From: Frigoribacterium sp. PvP032
GTDB taxonomy: Bacteria; Actinomycetota; Actinomycetes; Actinomycetales; Microbacteriaceae
NCBI RefSeq assembly: GCF_017833035.1
Contig: NZ_JAFIBM010000001.1
Span: 1,798,001-1,862,000 of the forward strand
Reading direction: 5' to 3'
Length of the DNA stretch: 64,000 nucleotides
Of this stretch, positions 38,450-47,020 are shown in pieces. The translations under genes and the position numbers were made by a program. Positions within the stretch are counted from its first letter, which is position 1, and each line of letters opens with the position of its first letter. Under the pieces are notes generated by a model, which searched no databases, was not told the DNA's origin, and was given only the letters and a program-made list of their open reading frames with translations.

Positions 38450-38574
38450 TAAACGATCGCCTACCGGTTGCAGCCGAGAGCTGACTGTGTGTTACGAATA
38501 GCTACCCCCCGTGCACTGTCGCACCCACAGCTGCGGCCTCGGGGTCCCTGCACACAGAGAAAGAGGCAACCGGA

Positions 38575-40200
38575 ATGACATCCGACTCCAGGCTCAACCG
38601 CCGCGTCCTCGCCGTCATGGGGGGAGCAGCCGCCACGGCTCTCGTCCTGGCCGGCTGCGCGTCCGGCGGCGACGCGGCCGACGACGCGCTCAACGGCATC
38701 AGCGTCGGCACCACCGACGTCATCACCTCCCTCGACCCGGCCGGGTCGTACGACAACGGCTCGTTCGCGGTGCAGAACCAGGTCTTCGGGTTCCTGATGA
38801 ACTCGCCCTACGGCAGCCCGGACGTCGAGCCCGACCTCGCCGAGTCGGCCGAGTTCACCGACCCGACCACGTACACGGTCACCCTCAAGGACGGCCTGAC
38901 GTTCGCCAACGGCAACGCGCTGACCTCGAGCGACGTGAAGTTCACCTTCGACCGCCAGCTGGCCATCGCGGACGACAACGGCCCCTCGTCGCTGCTCGGC
39001 AACCTCGCCAGCACCGAGGCCCCCGACGACAAGACGGTCGTCTTCACGCTCAAGGGCGCCGACCAGACCTGGCCCCAGATCCTCTCGAGCCCCGCTGGCC
39101 CCATCGTCGACGAGGACGTCTTCTCGGCGACCGGTCTGACCACGCCGGACGACATCGTCGAGGGCAACGCCTTCTCCGGGCAGTACACGATCACCGACTA
39201 CTCCGAGAACGAGTCGATCCAGTACGCGGCCAACGAGTCCTACGACGGCGTGCTGGGCGCGGCGAAGACCGACTCGGTCACCGCCACGTACTACACGGAG
39301 GAGACCGACCTCAAGCTCGCCGTGCAGGAGGGCGACGTCGACGTCGCGAACCGCAGCCTGAGCCCGACCGACCTCGCCGACCTGGCGAAGGACGACTCGC
39401 TGACCGTGCACAACGGCCCCGGCGGCGAGACCCGCTACATGGTCTTCAACTTCGACACGATGCCCTACGGCGCGACCCAGCCCGACGCCGACGCGGCGAA
39501 GGCCCTGGCCGTGCGCCAGGCCGTCGCGAGCGTCGTCGACCGCGAGGCCCTCGCCAAAGAGGTCTACAACGACACCTACACGCCCCTCTACTCCGTCGTC
39601 CCCGACGGCCTGACCGGCGCCACCAAGCCGCTCGAGTCGCTCTACGGCGACGGCCAGGGCGGCCCCGACGCCGACGCGGCGACCGCGGCGCTGTCGACGG
39701 CCGGCGTGGACGTTCCCGTGCAGCTCGACCTGCAGTACAGCCCCGACCACTACGGCGCGTCGAGCGACGAAGAGTACGCGCTCATCAAGACGCAGCTCGA
39801 GGCGTCGGGCCTGTTCACCGTGAACCTGCAGTCGACCCTGTGGGACACCTACTCCACCGAGCGCCGTCAGGACGCCTACCCGGTGTACCAGCTCGGCTGG
39901 TTCCCGGACTTCTCGGATGCGGACAACTACCTGTCGCCGTTCTTCGTGAAGGACAACTTCGTCGGCAACCACTACGACTCGGCGGCCGTCCAGGCCCTCC
40001 TGTCGCAGGAGATCGCCGAGGACGACGAGGCGGCCCGCACGGCGCTCATCGGGGACGTCCAGGACGCCGTCGCGGCCGACCTGCCCACGCTGCCGCTCCT
40101 CCAGGGCACGCAGGTCGTCGTCTCGGCCAGCGACGTGCAGGGCGTCGACGACACGCTCGACGCGTCGTTCAAGTTCCGCTACGGAGCGCTCAGCCGCTAG
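38575..40200 (+). CDS. Peptide ABC transporter substrate-binding lipoprotein
   Basis: Extracellular solute receptor of 541 residues in the SBP family 5 (OppA/DppA type). The lipoprotein signal ends in LAGC with Cys28. GTTDVITSLDPAGSYDNGS and LAESAEFTDPTTYTVTLKDGLTFANG are typical of the family, and so is QLGWFPDFSDADNYLSPFF near the C-terminus. The ligand is unknown. It is the first gene of a six-gene operon and is followed by a strong hairpin that could give it higher expression than the permeases. Confidence 0.93.
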   Translation: MTSDSRLNRRVLAVMGGAAATALVLAGCASGGDAADDALNGISVGTTDVITSLDPAGSYDNGSFAVQNQVFGFLMNSPYGSPDVEPDLAESAEFTDPTTYTVTLKDGLTFANGNALTSSDVKFTFDRQLAIADDNGPSSLLGNLASTEAPDDKTVVFTLKGADQTWPQILSSPAGPIVDEDVFSATGLTTPDDIVEGNAFSGQYTITDYSENESIQYAANESYDGVLGAAKTDSVTATYYTEETDLKLAVQEGDVDVANRSLSPTDLADLAKDDSLTVHNGPGGETRYMVFNFDTMPYGATQPDADAAKALAVRQAVASVVDREALAKEVYNDTYTPLYSVVPDGLTGATKPLESLYGDGQGGPDADAATAALSTAGVDVPVQLDLQYSPDHYGASSDEEYALIKTQLEASGLFTVNLQSTLWDTYSTERRQDAYPVYQLGWFPDFSDADNYLSPFFVKDNFVGNHYDSAAVQALLSQEIAEDDEAARTALIGDVQDAVAADLPTLPLLQGTQVVVSASDVQGVDDTLDASFKFRYGALSR

Positions 40201-40232
40201 TCGGCAGGACGACCGCCTCACGGCGCGACGAC

Positions 40233-40266
40233 GAGGGGTGCTCCGCCCACGGGCGGGGCACCCCTC
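40233..40266 (+). terminator. Intra-operon hairpin after the binding-protein gene
   Basis: A 16-bp stem, GAGGGGTGCTCCGCCC paired with its complement (one G-T pair) around an AC loop, 32 nt after the binding-protein stop and 40 nt before the permease start. No T tract, so probably a partial terminator or an mRNA 3' stabiliser. Confidence 0.6.
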
Positions 40267-40306
40267 GCGTCCGCCCTCCTCGCTCCACCCAGAAAGGCAC
40301 ATCGAC

Positions 40307-41410
40307 GTGACAGTGCTCACCGGCGACCAGATCGCCCCCGAGCGGCCCGCCCCGGCGGCCCCCCGACGACGCCGTGCAGGCGGCGGAGGCGGTGGTCTCG
40401 GACGCTACCTGGTGGTCAGGGCCCTCCTCATCATCCCCACCGTCTTCATCCTGGTCACGCTGGTGTTCTTCCTGATGCGCGTGGTCGGCAACCCGATCAC
40501 GGCCTCGGTGGGCGACCGTCTGACGGAGGCGCAGCTCGCCGAGCGCCTCGCCGCGGCCGGCTACGACCGGCCGATCATCGTCCAGTACGTCGAGTACCTC
40601 GGCCAGATCGTGCGCCTGGACTTCGGCACCACCGCCACGGACAACCGCCAGATCAGCGACATCATCGTCACGTACGGCGCCGCGACCCTCGAGCTCGTGA
40701 TCTACGCGCTGATCGTGGCGCTCGTGATCGGCATCCCGCTCGGCATGCTGGCGGCCTACCTCCGCGACCGCTGGCCCGACGCCGTGCTGCGCATCCTCGC
40801 GATCTTCGCCTACGCCACTCCCGTCTTCTTCGCGGGCCTGCTGCTCAAGCTCACCTTCTCGGTCTGGCTCGGCTGGCTCCCGCTGAGCGGGCGTGCCGAC
40901 ACGAGGATCGCCATCGCCCTCGGCCGGATCGAGAACCCGACGGGCATCTACATCCTCGACGCGCTCCGGCTCGGCAACTCGACGATCACCCTGAACGTGC
41001 TCAGCCACGCGGTGCTGCCGGCCCTCACGCTCGGCCTCCTCACGGCGGGCATCTTCCTCCGCCTGGTGCGGACGAACGTGATCGGCACGCTCGGCTCCGA
41101 GTACGTCGACGCGGCGAGGTCGCGCGGCGTCTCCGAGCTTCGCCTGGTGCGCAAGCACGCGCTGAAGCCGGCACTCATCCCGATCATCACCGTGATGGGC
41201 CTGCAGATCGCCATGCTGCTCGGCGGCTCGGTCCTCACCGAGACGACCTTCGGCTGGCGCGGCCTCGGCTTCCAGCTGCAGCAGTACCTGTCGGCGCGAG
41301 ACTTCGTGGCCGTGCAGGGCATCGTCGCGGTGCTCGCCGTCATCGTCGCCGTCACGAACTTCCTGGTCGACGTCATCGCGGCCCTCATCGACCCGAGAGT
41401 GAGGTACTGA
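40307..41410 (+). CDS. Peptide ABC transporter permease (DppB/OppB type)
   Basis: Inner-membrane subunit of 367 residues. A charged Arg/Gly N-terminal tail precedes six hydrophobic segments. The permease EAA loop is SEYVDAARSRGVSELRLVRKHALKPALIP. The periplasmic loop contains FGTTATDNRQIS between segments 1 and 2, as in the B-type permeases. The GTG start has AGAAAGG about 9 nt upstream. It works with the next gene to form the channel. Confidence 0.93.
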   Translation: MTVLTGDQIAPERPAPAAPRRRRAGGGGGGLGRYLVVRALLIIPTVFILVTLVFFLMRVVGNPITASVGDRLTEAQLAERLAAAGYDRPIIVQYVEYLGQIVRLDFGTTATDNRQISDIIVTYGAATLELVIYALIVALVIGIPLGMLAAYLRDRWPDAVLRILAIFAYATPVFFAGLLLKLTFSVWLGWLPLSGRADTRIAIALGRIENPTGIYILDALRLGNSTITLNVLSHAVLPALTLGLLTAGIFLRLVRTNVIGTLGSEYVDAARSRGVSELRLVRKHALKPALIPIITVMGLQIAMLLGGSVLTETTFGWRGLGFQLQQYLSARDFVAVQGIVAVLAVIVAVTNFLVDVIAALIDPRVRY

Positions 41411-41412
41411 CC

Positions 41413-42453
41413 GTGTCGACCACCACCTCCGGCGTCCTGTCCGACCGGCACGAGCCCCTCTGGAAGCGCCTGCCGATCGTCGCCCACGTGCGACGCTCGG
41501 TCGGCCTGCAGCGCGGCATGCTCGTCGCCGGCATCGTCATCTGCGTCGCGTTCATCGTGCTCGCCGTGTTCGCCCCGCTCATCGCGCCGTACGGCTACGG
41601 CCAGCTCAGCGACGACGCGGGCACGTTCGCCCGTCAGGCCGCGCCCTCGGCCCAGCACCTCTGGGGCACCACGGTCGGCGGCTACGACGTCTTCAGCCGC
41701 GTGGTCTGGGGCACCAGGACCGCCATCTCCGTGGTCGTCGTGGCCGTCGTCCTGTCGATCGTGCTGGGCGTCGTCCTGGGCCTCGTCTCCGGCTACCTCG
41801 GCGGCTGGGTCGACCGCGTGCTCGTCGTCGTGGCCGACGCCGTCTACGCGTTCCCCTCGCTGCTGCTCGCCATCGTCGTCTCGATCGTCATCAGCGGCGG
41901 CCAGTCGAGCCTCTGGGGCGGCATCCTCTCGGCGGGCATCTCGATCACCGTCGTCTTCGTGCCGCAGTACTTCCGGGTCGTCCGCGCCGAGGCCGTCCGG
42001 CTCAAGTCCGAGGCGTTCGTCGAGTCCGCCAAGGTCGTCGGCAGCAGCACGCCGCGCATCATGTTCAAGCACGTGCTCCGCAACGCGACCCGCAGCCTGC
42101 CGCTGATCCTCACCCTGAACGCGTCGGAGGCGATCCTCACCCTGGCTGCCCTCGGCTTCCTGGGCTTCGGCATCGGCCCGACGTCGGCCGCCGAGTGGGG
42201 CTACGACCTGAACCGCGCGCTCAGCGACACGGCGAGCGGCATCTGGTGGACAGGCGTGTTCCCCGGTGCGGCCATCGTCCTGATGGTGCTCGGCATCACC
42301 CTCGTGGGCGAGAGCCTGAACGACCTGGCCGACCCGCGCCTCCGCACGCGTCGCCGGGCCGGTCGCAGCAAGAAGGCCGGACGCAGCAGCGACGGCAGCA
42401 CGACGACCAGCACGACCGCGGCGCCGGTCGAGCCGCAGGAGGCGACAGCATGA
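41413..42453 (+). CDS. Peptide ABC transporter permease (DppC/OppC type)
   Basis: Second channel subunit, 346 residues. FAPLIAPYGYG and HLWGTTVGGYDVFSRVVWGTRTAISV are hallmarks of C-type permeases, and the EAA loop is SEAFVESAKVVGSSTPRIMFKHVLRN. About six transmembrane segments. The C-terminus is a low-complexity Lys/Ser/Thr tail. Start GTG is 2 nt after the preceding stop; the end overlaps the ATPase gene by 4 bp. Confidence 0.93.
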   Translation: MSTTTSGVLSDRHEPLWKRLPIVAHVRRSVGLQRGMLVAGIVICVAFIVLAVFAPLIAPYGYGQLSDDAGTFARQAAPSAQHLWGTTVGGYDVFSRVVWGTRTAISVVVVAVVLSIVLGVVLGLVSGYLGGWVDRVLVVVADAVYAFPSLLLAIVVSIVISGGQSSLWGGILSAGISITVVFVPQYFRVVRAEAVRLKSEAFVESAKVVGSSTPRIMFKHVLRNATRSLPLILTLNASEAILTLAALGFLGFGIGPTSAAEWGYDLNRALSDTASGIWWTGVFPGAAIVLMVLGITLVGESLNDLADPRLRTRRRAGRSKKAGRSSDGSTTTSTTAAPVEPQEATA

Positions 42454-44207
42454 CGACAGGACCGCTCGACCAGGGCGCACAAGGCGTCCAGGGCACCCAG
42501 CCCGTCCGCCACGCCTCGCAAGAGGTGCCTCGCGACGAGCGCGACGTGGCAGTCGGGATCACCGACCTGCGCGTGACCTTCGCGACCGACGGCGGCGACG
42601 TCGCGGCGGTCCGCGGCGTCACCCTCGACGTGCGCGCGGGCGAGGTGCTCGCGATCGTCGGGGAGTCCGGCAGCGGCAAGTCCGTGACGGCCAAGACGAT
42701 CCTGCGCCTCCTGCCCGAGACGGCCGTCGCCTCCGGTGCCGTCGTGCTCTCGGGCAAGAACGTGCTCGAGATCGGCCGGGGCGCCGTGCGGGAGATGCGC
42801 GGCACCGAGGTCGCGATGGTGTTCCAGGAGCCCTCGACCGCCCTCAACCCCGTCTACACGGTGGGCTGGCAGATCGCCGAGGGCATCCGTGCCCACGGCA
42901 AGGTCGGTCGCAAGGAGGCGCGTGCCAGGGCCGTCGACATCCTGCGGAAGGTGGGCATCCCCGACCCCGAGACTCGCGTCGACTACTACCCGCACCAGTT
43001 CTCGGGCGGCCAGAAGCAGCGCGTGGTCATCGCGATGGCCCTGGTGCTCAATCCGTCCGTGATCGTCGCCGACGAGCCGACCACCGCGCTCGACGTGACG
43101 GTGCAGGCCGAGATCCTCGACCTGCTGCGTCGCTGCCGGGACGACTTCGGCGCGGCCATCGTGCTGATCACCCACAACATGGGCGTCGTGGCCGACCTGG
43201 CGGACCGGGTGGCCGTGATGTACCAGGGCGAGGTCGTCGAGCAGGCGACCTCGGAGGCGCTCTTCGCGGCGCCGCAGGACGACTACACCAAGCGCCTCCT
43301 CGGCAGCGTCCCCGTGCTCGAGCCACGGGGCGCGCAGGTGCAGGCCGGCGAGGCCGACCGCGACGTCGTCGTGCGCGCGACCGGGCTCGAGATCGAGTAC
43401 CCGGGGCGTCTCGGCCGCGGCGGGTTCCGAGCCGTCAAGGGCGTGGACTTCTCGATCGCCAAGGGCGAGGTGCTCGGCCTCGTCGGCGAGAGCGGCTCGG
43501 GCAAGACCACCATCGGCCGGGCCATCGCCGGCCTGACCAGGGTCACCGGCGGGTCGCTCGAGGTGCTGGGCGTCGAGATGAACGGCGTGCACGAGCGCGA
43601 CTTCAAGCCGCTGCGCGCCGACATCGGGTTCGTGTTCCAGGACCCTGCGTCGAGCTTCAACCCGCTGCTGACCATCGCCGAGTGCGTGGCGGAGCCCCTG
43701 ATCGTGCACGGCCGCGCCGGCGACGCGCGTGCCGCGCGGCCACGCGTCGACGAGCTGATGGAGGCGGTGCAGCTGCCCAGGGCGTTCGGCGACCGCTACC
43801 CGCACGAGCTCAGCGGCGGCCAGCGACAGCGCGCCAGCCTCGCCCGGTCCCTGGCGCTCGAGCCGAGCCTCCTGATCGCCGACGAGCCGACGAGCGCGCT
43901 CGACGTGTCCGTCCAGGCGCGCGTGCTCGAGCTGTTCCGCGAGCTGCAGGCCGACCTCGGCTTCGCGGCGCTGTTCATCAGCCACGACCTCGCCGTGGTG
44001 AACATGCTCGCCGACCGCATCGGGGTCCTGTACCACGGCGACCTCGTCGAGAGCGGCCCGAACGACCAGGTGCTCGGCGCCCCCGAGCACCCGTACACGC
44101 AGCGCCTGCTCGCGTCCCTGCCCGTGCCCGACCCGGCGGAGCAGGCGGCGCGTCGTCGCCGTCTCGCCGAGCTCGACGCCCGCGCGGCGTCGAGCGAGGT
44201 AGCGTGA
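42450..44207 (+). CDS. Dual-domain peptide ABC transporter ATPase
   Basis: Protein of 585 residues carrying two complete ABC ATPase domains (Dpp/Opp D and F fused). Domain 1: Walker A GESGSGKS, signature FSGGQKQR, Walker B VIVADEPTTALDVT, switch His in LITHNMGVV. Domain 2: GESGSGKT, LSGGQRQR, LLIADEPTSALDVS, FISHDLAVV. All catalytic elements are present in both halves, so this protein alone could power the permease pair. A third ATPase gene follows with a GTGA overlap. Confidence 0.94.
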   Translation: MTTGPLDQGAQGVQGTQPVRHASQEVPRDERDVAVGITDLRVTFATDGGDVAAVRGVTLDVRAGEVLAIVGESGSGKSVTAKTILRLLPETAVASGAVVLSGKNVLEIGRGAVREMRGTEVAMVFQEPSTALNPVYTVGWQIAEGIRAHGKVGRKEARARAVDILRKVGIPDPETRVDYYPHQFSGGQKQRVVIAMALVLNPSVIVADEPTTALDVTVQAEILDLLRRCRDDFGAAIVLITHNMGVVADLADRVAVMYQGEVVEQATSEALFAAPQDDYTKRLLGSVPVLEPRGAQVQAGEADRDVVVRATGLEIEYPGRLGRGGFRAVKGVDFSIAKGEVLGLVGESGSGKTTIGRAIAGLTRVTGGSLEVLGVEMNGVHERDFKPLRADIGFVFQDPASSFNPLLTIAECVAEPLIVHGRAGDARAARPRVDELMEAVQLPRAFGDRYPHELSGGQRQRASLARSLALEPSLLIADEPTSALDVSVQARVLELFRELQADLGFAALFISHDLAVVNMLADRIGVLYHGDLVESGPNDQVLGAPEHPYTQRLLASLPVPDPAEQAARRRRLAELDARAASSEVA

Positions 44208-45136
44208 CGCGGGTGAGCCCCGAACTCGACCTGGACCGCCCCGTCACCACCGACGACCTGTCGCTGACCTACCCCGCGAGGGCCGGCCACCCGGCGCTCC
44301 GGGCGGTCGACGGCGTCACCCTGGACATCAGGCCGGGCGAGATCGTCGCGGTGCTGGGCGAGAGCGGGTCGGGCAAGTCGACCCTCGCCCTGGCGCTGGC
44401 CGGGCTCGTCGGCAAGGGGCGTGCGCCGGAGGGGCGCCCACAGATCAGCGGGGGAGCGGCGAGCGTCTTCGGCCTCGACCTGACCCGCGCCTCCGCGCGC
44501 AGGCGCGACCGGCTCTCGGCGGTCGTCGGCTACCTCGCACAGGACGACGGCGAGGCGCTCAGCCCCGACCTGACCGTGGGCGAGGCCATCGCCGAGCCGA
44601 TCTACCTCCGTGACCGGCGCTTCGACCGGCGCGAGGCCGGGCGCCTCGTGACGACGCTCGTCGACGCGGTCCACCTGCCGCTCGGGACGATGCTCAAGCA
44701 GACCTGGGAGCTCAGCTCCGGGCAGCGGCAGCGCGTGGCCCTGGCGCGGTCCCTCGTGCTCGAGCCGCGCCTCCTCGTGGCCGACGAGCCGGCGCGCGGC
44801 GTCGACGTGCTCGTGCGGCAGGCCGTGCTCGACGTCATCAAGAACCTGCACGCCGACCGCCAGTTCTCCGCGATGGTCGTCACGTCGAGCGTGTCCGAGG
44901 CCCGGGCGATCACCGACCGGGTGGCCGTCATGCGCGGCGGCCGCCTGGTCGGCCTCGGCCAGATCGACGAGGTGCTCCGTGACGGGGTGGACCCCTACGT
45001 CAAGGTGCTCTCGACGACGACGCCGATCGACGTGATCAGGCCGGACGAACGGAAGCGCGACGCGCGGGAGCGCGACGAGCGGGAGCGCGACGAGCACGAG
45101 CGCGACGCGCGACAGCGCGACGAGCACCGGTCGTGA
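44204..45136 (+). CDS. Third ABC ATPase of the operon, degenerate, with repeat tail
   Basis: ABC ATPase domain of 310 residues. Walker A GESGSGKS and signature LSSGQRQR are intact, and Walker B LLVADEP keeps the Glu. However, the D-loop is RGVD instead of SALD, and the switch region reads VVTSSVSEA, with no histidine where the two upstream domains have THN and SHD. ATP hydrolysis by this subunit is therefore doubtful; it may regulate or serve another permease. The last 27 residues are KRDAR ERDER ERDEH ERDAR QRDEH and RS, a charged repeat. An alternative GTG start lies 9 nt downstream. Confidence 0.85.
   Translation: MTRVSPELDLDRPVTTDDLSLTYPARAGHPALRAVDGVTLDIRPGEIVAVLGESGSGKSTLALALAGLVGKGRAPEGRPQISGGAASVFGLDLTRASARRRDRLSAVVGYLAQDDGEALSPDLTVGEAIAEPIYLRDRRFDRREAGRLVTTLVDAVHLPLGTMLKQTWELSSGQRQRVALARSLVLEPRLLVADEPARGVDVLVRQAVLDVIKNLHADRQFSAMVVTSSVSEARAITDRVAVMRGGRLVGLGQIDEVLRDGVDPYVKVLSTTTPIDVIRPDERKRDARERDERERDEHERDARQRDEHRS
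45053..45127 (+). repeat. Five-copy 15-bp tandem repeat inside the third ATPase gene
   Basis: Unit like GAGCGCGACGAGCGG, repeated five times in frame with few changes. It encodes alternating Arg/Asp/Glu/His pentapeptides at the C-terminus. Confidence 0.85.
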
Positions 45137-46143
45137 CCACGACCGAAGGAGGCGCGCGCGGCCACCGAGCGGCCGTCACCGGGGCAGCCGACCTGCCCCC
45201 GGAACGCCGGCCTCGACCGGGCGCGGTCAGCATCGGCCCGCGCAGCTCGTCCGTCTTCGCCGACGCCGTCGAGCAGGCGGGCGGCGAGCTCGTCCCGCTC
45301 GGTCCCGAGACCCGTGGCCTGATCTGGCTCTCGTACCGTGACGTCGCCGGCCTGGAGGCCGCCCTCGCGGCGCACGACGGCATCGAGTGGGTGCAGCTGC
45401 CCTGGGCCGGCGTGGACGCGTTCGCGGACGTCCTCGCGGCGCATCGCGACCGGGCGCTGCCGCTCTGGACGAGTGCCAAGGGCGCCTACGCCGAGCCCGT
45501 CGCCGAGCACGCGCTCGTGTTGCTGCTGTCCCTGCTGCGGGTCGTTCCGTCGCGGGTGCTCGCGACGACGTGGCAGACCGAGCAGCGGGGGATCTCGCTC
45601 TATGGTCGGCACGTCGTGATCGTCGGGGCGGGCGGCATCGCTCGCGAGCTGGTCCGTCTGCTGGCGCCGTTCGAGGTGCGGGTGACGATCGTGCGGCGCA
45701 CCGCGGAGCCCGTCGAGGGCGTCGAGCGGACCGTGGGCGTCGAGCTCCTCGACGAGGTGCTGCCCACGGCTGACGTCGTCGTGCTGGCGGCAGCCGCGAC
45801 CCCCGGCACGGCCCGCCTCTTCGACGCGCGCCGCCTGGCTCTGCTCCCGCCCCGCGCCGTCTTCGTCAACGTCGCGCGGGGGAGCCTCGTCGACACCGAC
45901 GCCCTCGTCGCCGCCGTGCGCGACGACCGGCTCTGGGGCGTCGGGCTCGACGTCACCGACCCCGAGCCGCTGCCGGACGGCCATCCGCTCTGGGGCGACC
46001 CGAGGGTGATCGTCACGCCGCACCAGGCGGACACCCCGGAGATGACGGCGCCCCTCCTGGCCGGTCGCATCCGGCACAACGTGAGGGCACTCGCGGGCGA
46101 CGGTCACTTCGTCGGCGTCGTCGACCCGATCGCCGGCTACTGA
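45133..46143 (+). CDS. D-isomer-specific 2-hydroxyacid dehydrogenase family protein
   Basis: NAD(P)-dependent oxidoreductase of 336 residues. The nucleotide fold has VIVGAGGIARELVRLL, where Ala takes the place of the last glycine of GxGxxG. Catalytic residues expected for the family are the Arg in NVARGSLVDTDAL, the Glu in DPEPLPDGHPLW and the His in VTPHQADTP. The substrate is unknown. It overlaps the ATPase gene (GTGA), so it is the last gene of the transporter operon; a link between the imported ligand and a hydroxy- or keto-acid step is inference. Confidence 0.88.
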   Translation: MTTTEGGARGHRAAVTGAADLPPERRPRPGAVSIGPRSSSVFADAVEQAGGELVPLGPETRGLIWLSYRDVAGLEAALAAHDGIEWVQLPWAGVDAFADVLAAHRDRALPLWTSAKGAYAEPVAEHALVLLLSLLRVVPSRVLATTWQTEQRGISLYGRHVVIVGAGGIARELVRLLAPFEVRVTIVRRTAEPVEGVERTVGVELLDEVLPTADVVVLAAAATPGTARLFDARRLALLPPRAVFVNVARGSLVDTDALVAAVRDDRLWGVGLDVTDPEPLPDGHPLWGDPRVIVTPHQADTPEMTAPLLAGRIRHNVRALAGDGHFVGVVDPIAGY

Positions 46144-46216
46144 GCCGCCAGGCTGGCCGGGCCCCTCGGGCCTGACCGTCGAGGAGGTGGGCGACGCGCC
46201 CGGCGGTCACCTCGTG

Positions 46217-46246
46217 TTCAGAGACGGTCGCGACATGCGCTAGAGT
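46217..46246 (+). promoter_or_regulatory. Promoter of tRNA-Asn
   Basis: TTCAGA (46217-46222), 18 bp, TAGAGT (46241-46246), about 41 nt before the tRNA. Confidence 0.6.
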
Positions 46247-46287
46247 TGTGTCCGCTGTCAGGGACTCCGGTCCACGGCAGTTGCCAT

Positions 46288-46360
46288 TCCTCGATAGCTC
46301 AATTGGCAGAGCAGCCGGCTGTTAACCGGCAGGTTGTTGGTTCGAGTCCAACTCGGGGAG
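46288..46360 (+). tRNA. tRNA-Asn (anticodon GTT)
   Basis: A 73-nt cloverleaf. The acceptor arms TCCTCGA and TCGGGGA pair, and GCCGG-CTGTTAA-CCGGC forms the anticodon arm with GTT at 46321-46323. The T-arm has TTCGAGT. The discriminator is G, and CCA is not encoded. Its terminator follows directly. Confidence 0.96.
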
Positions 46361-46362
46361 CG

Positions 46363-46399
46363 AAGGCCCAGCGGCTCCACCCGCTGGGCCTTTTCTCTT
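46363..46399. terminator. Rho-independent terminator of tRNA-Asn and def
   Basis: A 12-bp stem, AAGGCCCAGCGG with its complement around a CTCCAC loop, followed by a T-rich run (TTTTCTCTT). Convergent def ends 15 bp beyond, so it can serve both strands. Confidence 0.85.
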
Positions 46400-46413
46400 G
46401 TGCGGGTGCTGCT

Positions 46414-46980
46414 TCAGTCGTCGAGGTGGTCGACTCCCGGCAGCCACGACTTGCCCGGCACGCCCCAGCCCGACTTCTTGACGCTTTTCGCTGCGGCCTT
46501 GTGCAGCGGCTGCTCCAGGCGGTCCGCGTAGAGGACGCCGTCCAGGTGGTCGTACTCGTGCTGGAAGATGCGGGCCAGCCAGCCGTGGGCCTCGATCTCG
46601 TACTGGTCGCCGTCGAGGTCCGTCGCACGGAGCAGCACGCTGTCGGCCCGGCGCAGCGGGAACCGCTCGCCCGGGATCGAGAGGCACCCCTCCGACTCCT
46701 CCTCGTCGTCCAGGGGCTCGATGTCGAGCGGGCTCTGCCACAGGGTCGGGTTGATCGCCACGCCGCGCCAGGACTCGCCGTCGTCGTCGACCCACGAGTA
46801 CACGAAGAGGCGGCGCCCGACACCGACCTGCGGGCCTGCGAGGCCCACGCCGGGGGCGGCGTCCATCGTCTCGAACATGTCGGCGACGAGCGTGCGCAGG
46901 TCGTCGTCGACGACCTCCACCTCGGCGGCTCGGGCGTGGAGGACGGGTTCTCCCGTGATGGTGATGGGTCGTACGGCCAT
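46414..46980 (-). CDS. def: Peptide deformylase
   Basis: Removes the formyl group from new proteins; 188 residues. The three family motifs are GVGLAGPQVG (44-53), EGCLSIPG with metal ligand C99, and FQHEYDHLDG with H141, H145 and catalytic E142. A C-terminal basic tail of about 30 residues extends past the core. TAGTCT (46992-46987 on the minus strand) is 6 nt before the ATG, so the message is probably leaderless. It is divergent from a transporter gene with 40 bp between starts. Confidence 0.95.
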   Translation of the reverse strand: MAVRPITITGEPVLHARAAEVEVVDDDLRTLVADMFETMDAAPGVGLAGPQVGVGRRLFVYSWVDDDGESWRGVAINPTLWQSPLDIEPLDDEEESEGCLSIPGERFPLRRADSVLLRATDLDGDQYEIEAHGWLARIFQHEYDHLDGVLYADRLEQPLHKAAAKSVKKSGWGVPGKSWLPGVDHLDD

Positions 46981-46986
46981 TCGCCC

Positions 46987-47014
46987 AGACTATCCAGCGC
47001 GCTGCCGCTACCGT
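46987..47014. promoter_or_regulatory. Divergent leaderless promoters of def and the DMT-like gene
   Basis: Minus strand TAGTCT, 6 nt, def ATG. Plus strand TACCGT (47009-47014), 6 nt, GTG of the transporter gene. The two -10 boxes are 16 bp apart. Confidence 0.55.
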
Positions 47015-47020
47015 GTCACC

